Made by a program: the position numbers and the translations under genes. A model generated the notes under the pieces. It made no database searches. It worked only from the letters and a program-made list of their open reading frames with translations, and was not told where the DNA came from. From assembly GCF_007680605.1 (NCBI RefSeq), contig NZ_VEIO01000002.1, forward strand, positions 493,899-557,898: a stretch of DNA of 64,000 nt. The letters are read 5' to 3'. Source of the stretch: Paenibacillus xylanexedens. GTDB lineage: Bacteria > Bacillota > Bacilli > Paenibacillales > Paenibacillaceae. This document shows positions 60,013 to 64,000 of this stretch, one piece after another (positions within the stretch are counted from its first letter, which is position 1; the number at the start of each line of letters is the position of its first letter).

Positions 60013-61002
60013 ATGGGAATTCTTTCTCTTGATCAATTTAAACAACCAACATTTTTGGGGTATGTCGAAAATAGACTGCCTAGCAAAACATACATGCTAA
60101 AAGAAATCAGTGAGAATGAGGTATCATACGATCTGACGTTTGACTATGACGTTTTTACACAAACATATGCACCGAGCGCTGCAATCACGGGTTGGAATTC
60201 CGGCGCGCCATTGCGTGATAAAGAGGGTTTCAAGACTCTTACGCAGGAAGTAGCGAAAATTCAACACGGTATCCGTATTGATGAGCGTGAGCAGCTTAAA
60301 TTCCAGAATCCACGTGTTGAAGCTGAAAGACAACGTGCAGTTCAGCGTGTGTATGATCAAACAGACCGCCTCATTGAAGGTGTGAATGATACAGAAGAGT
60401 GGTTGCGCGCTCAAGCTGTGTACCTTGGTGCGATCACTTACAACGCAAACAATGTTAAAATCGATGTTAACTTCAATCTTCCGGCCGTAGTTACACCAAC
60501 AGATGCATGGAGTGATCGCATGGACTCAGTTCCATTGGATGACCTTCGTGCCTTGATTCAAGCATATAAAGACGCTAATGGCGGCGAGGCTCCAGAATAC
60601 ATCGACATGTCCGGCGCAGTTATGCAGGATATCATCATGAATCAGCAAATCCGTGGTGCGATCTATGGTATTAACAGCCAAATGATTCCTACTCGTTCGC
60701 AAGTAGAGAGCATCATCGCTCAAATCGCAGATGCACCGATCAAAATCCGTATTAACGACAACCAAGTGTCTTTGAATGGTGCAAGTGCTACACGCTTGCT
60801 CCCGGTTCGTACAGTTGCTGTACTCGGCAGACAACCAGTCATTACGGTTGAAGGACCAACAGTGGAAAAGGCTTTTGAACCGGGTATCTATGTGGTTACT
60901 AAAGAGGATATGGGCCCACCGCCACAAGATGAAATCTATGTTGGTAAATCTGCATTTGTCGGCATTAAGAAACCATCCCAAATCCACCGTATGTCGGTGT
61001 AA
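60013..61002 (+). CDS. major capsid protein (phage capsid E family)
   Basis: 329 residues. RLPSKTYMLKEISENEVSYDLTFDYD, SAAITGWNSGAPLRDKEGFKTLTQEVAKIQHGIRIDEREQLKFQ and a C-terminal YVVTKEDMGPPPQDEIYVGKSAFVGIKKPSQ match the E-type HK97-fold capsid family. Main shell protein. SD AAGGAAGG. Confidence 0.92.
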   Translation: MGILSLDQFKQPTFLGYVENRLPSKTYMLKEISENEVSYDLTFDYDVFTQTYAPSAAITGWNSGAPLRDKEGFKTLTQEVAKIQHGIRIDEREQLKFQNPRVEAERQRAVQRVYDQTDRLIEGVNDTEEWLRAQAVYLGAITYNANNVKIDVNFNLPAVVTPTDAWSDRMDSVPLDDLRALIQAYKDANGGEAPEYIDMSGAVMQDIIMNQQIRGAIYGINSQMIPTRSQVESIIAQIADAPIKIRINDNQVSLNGASATRLLPVRTVAVLGRQPVITVEGPTVEKAFEPGIYVVTKEDMGPPPQDEIYVGKSAFVGIKKPSQIHRMSV

Positions 61003-61014
61003 GGAGGAGACAGC

Positions 61015-61302
61015 ATGCCAAAATATAAAGTGTTAAGCCCCGTCATTCTTGGCGGGGTTATTGCTTATGCTGGAGAATTTGAAGTTGACGAGAAAAAAGG
61101 CGCCCGTTTGGTTGAACGCGGCGTATTGGAAGAAATTGAATCTGATGAGGTTGAAACCGACATCGAAAAGATGAAGGTTCCGCAACTTAAGGAATATGCT
61201 GAGTTGAACAAAATTGACTTGGGTGATGCAAAAGGTCAAAAAGAAATCCTGAACGCTATCAAGGAAGCTGAGGCGGTAGCCAATGCAAATACTACGTCTT
61301 AA
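61015..61302 (+). CDS. small phage head protein with HeH/LEM-like end
   Basis: 95 residues. The N-terminal strand-rich YKVLSPVILGGVIAYAGEFEVDEKKGARLVERGVLEEI is a common post-capsid motif. The C-terminal KMKVPQLKEYAELNKIDLGDAKGQKEILNAIKEAE is an HeH/SAP-like helix-extended-loop-helix. Could bind DNA or the head-tail interface. Confidence 0.75.
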   Translation: MPKYKVLSPVILGGVIAYAGEFEVDEKKGARLVERGVLEEIESDEVETDIEKMKVPQLKEYAELNKIDLGDAKGQKEILNAIKEAEAVANANTTS

Positions 61303-61687
61303 GGCTGAACGCGACCTAATCATCGCTGAGGTCAAACGCCGGCTTAAATTGGATGTGAACGATATCGAACATGATTACCTCATTGGCACATACGTTGATG
61401 AGGTCGGTTTGCGTATCATGAACTACTGCAACATCTCAGTTATTCCGGACGAACTATCTTATGTATGGGTGGCTATGGTAGCCAGTGCATTAAGCACGGA
61501 GCAAATCAATGTCCTGCGCCCTCCTGTAGAGCCTGTAGAGGCTTTTGAAGTCAAGATAGGGGATACAACCATTAAACCTGTAGCGGCGGTTAAACCCACT
61601 CCAGCTACACCTACAGTTGCGGTGATTGATGGAGTATTGAGAGATTATCAGGGTGAGTTAAACGCGTTTCGTAGATTGAGGTGGTAA
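61283..61687 (+). CDS. head-tail connector protein
   Basis: 134 residues. Helical bundle start RDLIIAEVKRRLKLDVNDIEHDYLIGTYVDEVGLRIMNYCN typical of gp6/gp15-type connectors, with a proline-rich insert near 90-115. It follows the capsid gene as expected. Confidence 0.78.
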   Translation: MQILRLKAERDLIIAEVKRRLKLDVNDIEHDYLIGTYVDEVGLRIMNYCNISVIPDELSYVWVAMVASALSTEQINVLRPPVEPVEAFEVKIGDTTIKPVAAVKPTPATPTVAVIDGVLRDYQGELNAFRRLRW

Positions 61688-61688
61688 T

Positions 61689-62054
61689 ATGGTAATCGAT
61701 TACGCCAAGTATCGGCAGCAATTAGAGACGATGTACGAGGATTTGGTTAGTGTTCTGCGCTATGGTGACATTGAATTGCCAGAATCAGGTGAAACAGTGC
61801 CCGGTGAATACCCCGTACACACAAATGTACCTTGTCGCATATCTCAAAAGGCGCTTGGAGCCAATGGTCAAACGGAATCGGTCAATAACATTGTCTACGA
61901 AACCAAAATGTTTATTTCCCCAGATGTAGAGATTAAGCAGGGAGACAAATGTATTGTCGCTCGTGGCAATTCAACCAGAGAGTACACAGCCGGAGAACCG
62001 TTCCTGTATCCCACACACCAGGAGATAAGCCTACAACGTGAGGATAAAGCGTAA
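61689..62054 (+). CDS. head-closure / head-tail joining protein
   Basis: 121 residues, beta-rich with YPVHTNVPCRISQKALGANGQTESVNNIVYETKMFISPDVEIKQGDKC. Matches the pattern of SPP1 gp16-like stoppers. Stop overlaps the next start. Confidence 0.75.
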   Translation: MVIDYAKYRQQLETMYEDLVSVLRYGDIELPESGETVPGEYPVHTNVPCRISQKALGANGQTESVNNIVYETKMFISPDVEIKQGDKCIVARGNSTREYTAGEPFLYPTHQEISLQREDKA

Positions 62055-62473
62055 TGGCTAAGATGGGTAAGTTCGACTACTCTGAGTTGGATCAGTTATC
62101 ACGGAGTGTGCAATCTGCTTTAAACAGCAATGTGATTGACCAGTTCATAAAGGATTTCCTCCTGGAAATGGCCTATCGTGCTGAACGTAGAATAAAAATG
62201 CGTACACCGGTGGACACAGGCGATCTACGGCGGCGTTGGGTTGTTGGTCAAGTCACCAAGATAGGTGATTATTACTCAGTTGAGATATCCAACAACTTGC
62301 ATTATGCCGGATATGTAGAGAATGGTCACCGGACAGGTAAGGATCTAACCGGTTGGGTGGAAGGTAGGTTTATGGCTCGAATATCCATGAAGGAAATTGA
62401 ACGCCATTTACCAGACTATCTTCAACGCAAACAAACTGAACTGATTGAAAAAATATTTAACGGATGGAGCTGA
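62054..62473 (+). CDS. HK97 gp10-like tail-completion protein
   Basis: 139 residues. MAYRAERRIKMRTPVDTGDLRRRWVVGQVTKIGDYYSVEISNNLHYAGYVENGHRT is the gp10/neck signature. Takes part in the head-tail joint. Confidence 0.88.
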   Translation: MAKMGKFDYSELDQLSRSVQSALNSNVIDQFIKDFLLEMAYRAERRIKMRTPVDTGDLRRRWVVGQVTKIGDYYSVEISNNLHYAGYVENGHRTGKDLTGWVEGRFMARISMKEIERHLPDYLQRKQTELIEKIFNGWS

Positions 62474-62477
62474 GGCC

Positions 62478-62909
62478 GTGCAAGAAGTGACAATCAATAA
62501 TATCAGGGACGGCGTAATCTCAGTGCTGTCCCAAAACTTTCCCAACATTAAGCGATATGGCGAAGAGATCAAGCAGGGCTTTACGGAGCCTTGTTTTTTT
62601 GTGAAGTTGTTGCCGATGGAGCATACCAGAGAATTAGGCCGGAGGTTCAGACGTTATCATACGTTTGATATCCACTACTTTCCTGCAGGTGATCGAAAGG
62701 TTAACGCCGCTCATGATATGGCTGAGAAATTGTATGGATTGTTTCGATTCATCACTATTGATCAACAACAGTACATCATCACAAGTACGAATCATGAGGT
62801 CACAGACGAGGTGCTTCACTTCTTTTTCGACATTAACTTTATGGTTTGGGAAGAAGCGCCGAATGATCCGAAAATGAGAACATTAGCACAGGAGGGATGG
62901 CTCAAATGA
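62478..62909 (+). CDS. tail terminator-like protein
   Basis: 143 residues from GTG 62478. CFFVKLLPMEHTRELGRRFRRYHTFDIHYFP and HEVTDEVLHFFFDINFMVWEEA resemble the small tail protein before the sheath in PBSX-like phages. Overlaps neighbours. Confidence 0.75.
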   Translation: MQEVTINNIRDGVISVLSQNFPNIKRYGEEIKQGFTEPCFFVKLLPMEHTRELGRRFRRYHTFDIHYFPAGDRKVNAAHDMAEKLYGLFRFITIDQQQYIITSTNHEVTDEVLHFFFDINFMVWEEAPNDPKMRTLAQEGWLK

Positions 62910-63109
62910 GCAAAGCGGAAGAAACGAAAACCATTGTAAAAACAGAGGCTGTAATTTCGCGTTACTCAAAGCAACAACTGATTGCTTCCAATCGATTTGT
63001 TGCAGCTGACAAGGATATTCTTGCGGTGACGCTTGATAACGATATGACATACACGCTAGACGAAGCAGAACGGGCCGTACAGGCCTTTAAAGACAAGGAG
63101 GTTAAATAA
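62906..63109 (+). CDS. small phage tail-region protein
   Basis: 67 residues from ATG 62906 (SD GGAGGGATGG). EETKTIVKTEAVISRYSKQQLIASNRF and a late EAERAVQAFKDKEVK. Fits the short protein found just before the sheath gene in PBSX-type tails. Stop overlaps the sheath ATG. Confidence 0.72.
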   Translation: MSKAEETKTIVKTEAVISRYSKQQLIASNRFVAADKDILAVTLDNDMTYTLDEAERAVQAFKDKEVK

Positions 63110-64000
63110 TGGCTGGAGGAACGTGGACAACGCAGAACAAAGTCAGACCGGGTGTATACACCAATACAGTAAGCCAATCTCGTCCCATCGGATCTATCGG
63201 TGAACGTGGTATTGTAGCATTCCCTGCTGCACTCCCATGGGGGCCAACAGGAATCATCAAAATTACGTCGGATGAATTTCAGGACAAAGCCTTGCCTTTG
63301 CTGGGCTACAGAGCAACAGATGAGGCTATCCGACATATTGCGTCTGCTATGGCTCATGCAAACACATTGCTGCTTTATGGATTGGGCAGACAAGGAGCAG
63401 TTAAAGCCAAAGCAACTGTGGGTGACCTCACAGCAACGGCTAAATACGGCGGATTGCGTGGTAATGACCTGAAAGTGGTTATCCAGGCAAGCTTGGATGT
63501 GCCTAGTTCGTTTGATGTGTACACATTGCTGGACAATGAAGAGTTGGACCGCCAGACAGTCGCAACTATTGCCGATCTGGTGGCTAACGATTACATCGAT
63601 TGGAGCGGTACAGGCACATTGACTGCGACAGCAGGTGCAAACCTGACCGGTGGTGCCGCTGGCACATCGACAGGTAATGAATATTCAGATGCTCTCACGG
63701 CATTTGAGGCTGAGGACTTTAATGTATTGGGCATCCCATCGGACGAAAACACCATCAAGCAACTTGCAGTGGCTTATACAAAGCGTTTGCGTAACGATGG
63801 CAAGAAGTTCACTACAATGGTCATTGGCTATCCACAAGCGGATACAGAAGGTGTGACAAGCCTCAAGAACGGCGTCATTACAGAAGATGGCCTTACCGTT
63901 CCGGCTACATCGCTCATTTGGGAAGTGGCGGCAATGGCAGCGGCGGCCCGTGTTAATCAATCTTTGACAAATACGGATATTCCGAATGCTATCGATGCTT
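63109..64000 (+). CDS. contractile tail sheath protein (XkdK-like), N-terminal part
   Basis: Frame open from ATG 63109 to the window edge, 297 residues seen. MAGGTWTTQNKVRPGVYTNT, RGIVAFPAALPWGPTGIIKI, KYGGLRGNDLKVVIQ and the later NVLGIPSDENTIKQLAVAYTKRLRNDGKKF identify the PBSX XkdK/sheath family. The sheath surrounds the tail tube and contracts at infection, so the phage is a myovirus. The 3' end is outside the window. Confidence 0.93.
   Translation, partial: MAGGTWTTQNKVRPGVYTNTVSQSRPIGSIGERGIVAFPAALPWGPTGIIKITSDEFQDKALPLLGYRATDEAIRHIASAMAHANTLLLYGLGRQGAVKAKATVGDLTATAKYGGLRGNDLKVVIQASLDVPSSFDVYTLLDNEELDRQTVATIADLVANDYIDWSGTGTLTATAGANLTGGAAGTSTGNEYSDALTAFEAEDFNVLGIPSDENTIKQLAVAYTKRLRNDGKKFTTMVIGYPQADTEGVTSLKNGVITEDGLTVPATSLIWEVAAMAAAARVNQSLTNTDIPNAIDA

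Larger units (their letters stand above)
30420..64000. mobile_element. prophage, left end to right edge of window (incomplete)
   Basis: From the integrase beside groEL to the tail sheath at the window edge, the genes are phage modules in the usual order: lysogeny, recombination, replication, early small genes, late regulator, terminase, head, tail. Base composition is lower in GC than the chromosome to the left. The tail, lysis genes and attR must lie to the right, outside the window. All lysogeny, replication and packaging genes seen are open, so the prophage may be intact (inference). Head genes resemble SPP1-type; the tail is contractile and PBSX-like. Confidence 0.95.

Overview
The window looks like the chromosome of a spore-forming, low-to-mid-GC Firmicute, most likely a Paenibacillus or close relative (inference). 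The evidence is an H-type small acid-soluble spore protein, an orphan GerAB-type germinant permease, Ku plus LigD-type NHEJ genes, leucine T-box leaders, a HrcA/CIRCE-controlled groESL operon, and a gene order (tsaE-tsaB-rimI-tsaD ... ABC-F ... moaC ... tatA-tatC ... groES-groEL) that parallels the Bacillus subtilis ydiB-groEL region. About half of the window is chromosome (1 to ~30.4 kb). The rest (~30.4 kb to the right edge) is a prophage whose right end lies outside the window.

Chromosomal part: the C-terminus of an LCP cell-wall ligase, a VanZ-like membrane protein and an NTF2-like anchored protein (0-1.8 kb); a small Cys-rich protein with an ABC-2 exporter (2.0-4.1 kb); an AI-2E family permease, a CNNM/CorC-type CBS protein, cardiolipin synthase and a YitT protein (4.2-9.7 kb); a leftward block with separate LigD polymerase and LigD ligase genes, orphan gerAB, a VOC dioxygenase and ku (9.8-15.4 kb); a small acidic protein and sspH; the t6A genes tsaE, tsaB, rimI, tsaD (16.3-19.3 kb); leuA behind two serial leucine T-box attenuators (19.3-21.9 kb); a ~790-bp gap with a cluster of DnaA boxes; an ABC-F ATPase; 5-FTHF cyclo-ligase, moaC, mogA; tatA-tatC; and groES-groEL with CIRCE.

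Prophage part: integrase sits directly after groEL, followed leftwards to rightwards by a divergent lysogeny switch (LexA/CI-like self-cleaving repressor against Cro-like protein) with four evenly spaced operators, an excisionase-like HTH protein and a Bro-N antirepressor. A recombination block (SbcC-like ATPase, RecT, PD-(D/E)XK nuclease, SSB) is followed by a replication block in SPP1 order (initiator with internal iterons, G39P-type helicase loader, DnaB helicase), then RusA, dUTPase, and ~20 small early/accessory genes including three YopX-family proteins and thyA. Several of these small genes are preceded by a short hairpin placed just before a near-identical Shine-Dalgarno segment. A sigma-region-4-like late regulator, a structured non-coding stretch and a tRNA-Ile(UAU) separate early from late genes. 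The late region encodes a collagen-like protein, terminase subunits, an SPP1-like portal and minor head protein, scaffold, decoration protein, an E-type major capsid protein, head-tail connectors and the start of a contractile-tail sheath, so the phage is a myovirus (PBSX/XkdK-like tail) with an SPP1-like head start.

Most attractive for follow-up: the DnaA-box cluster at 22.1-22.35 kb, the hairpin-SD leader cassettes in the 45-49 kb early genes, the iterons inside the replication initiator gene, the tandem Leu T-boxes, and the structured RNA/tRNA region at 51.0-51.75 kb. All assignments come from reading the sequence; no database search was run.
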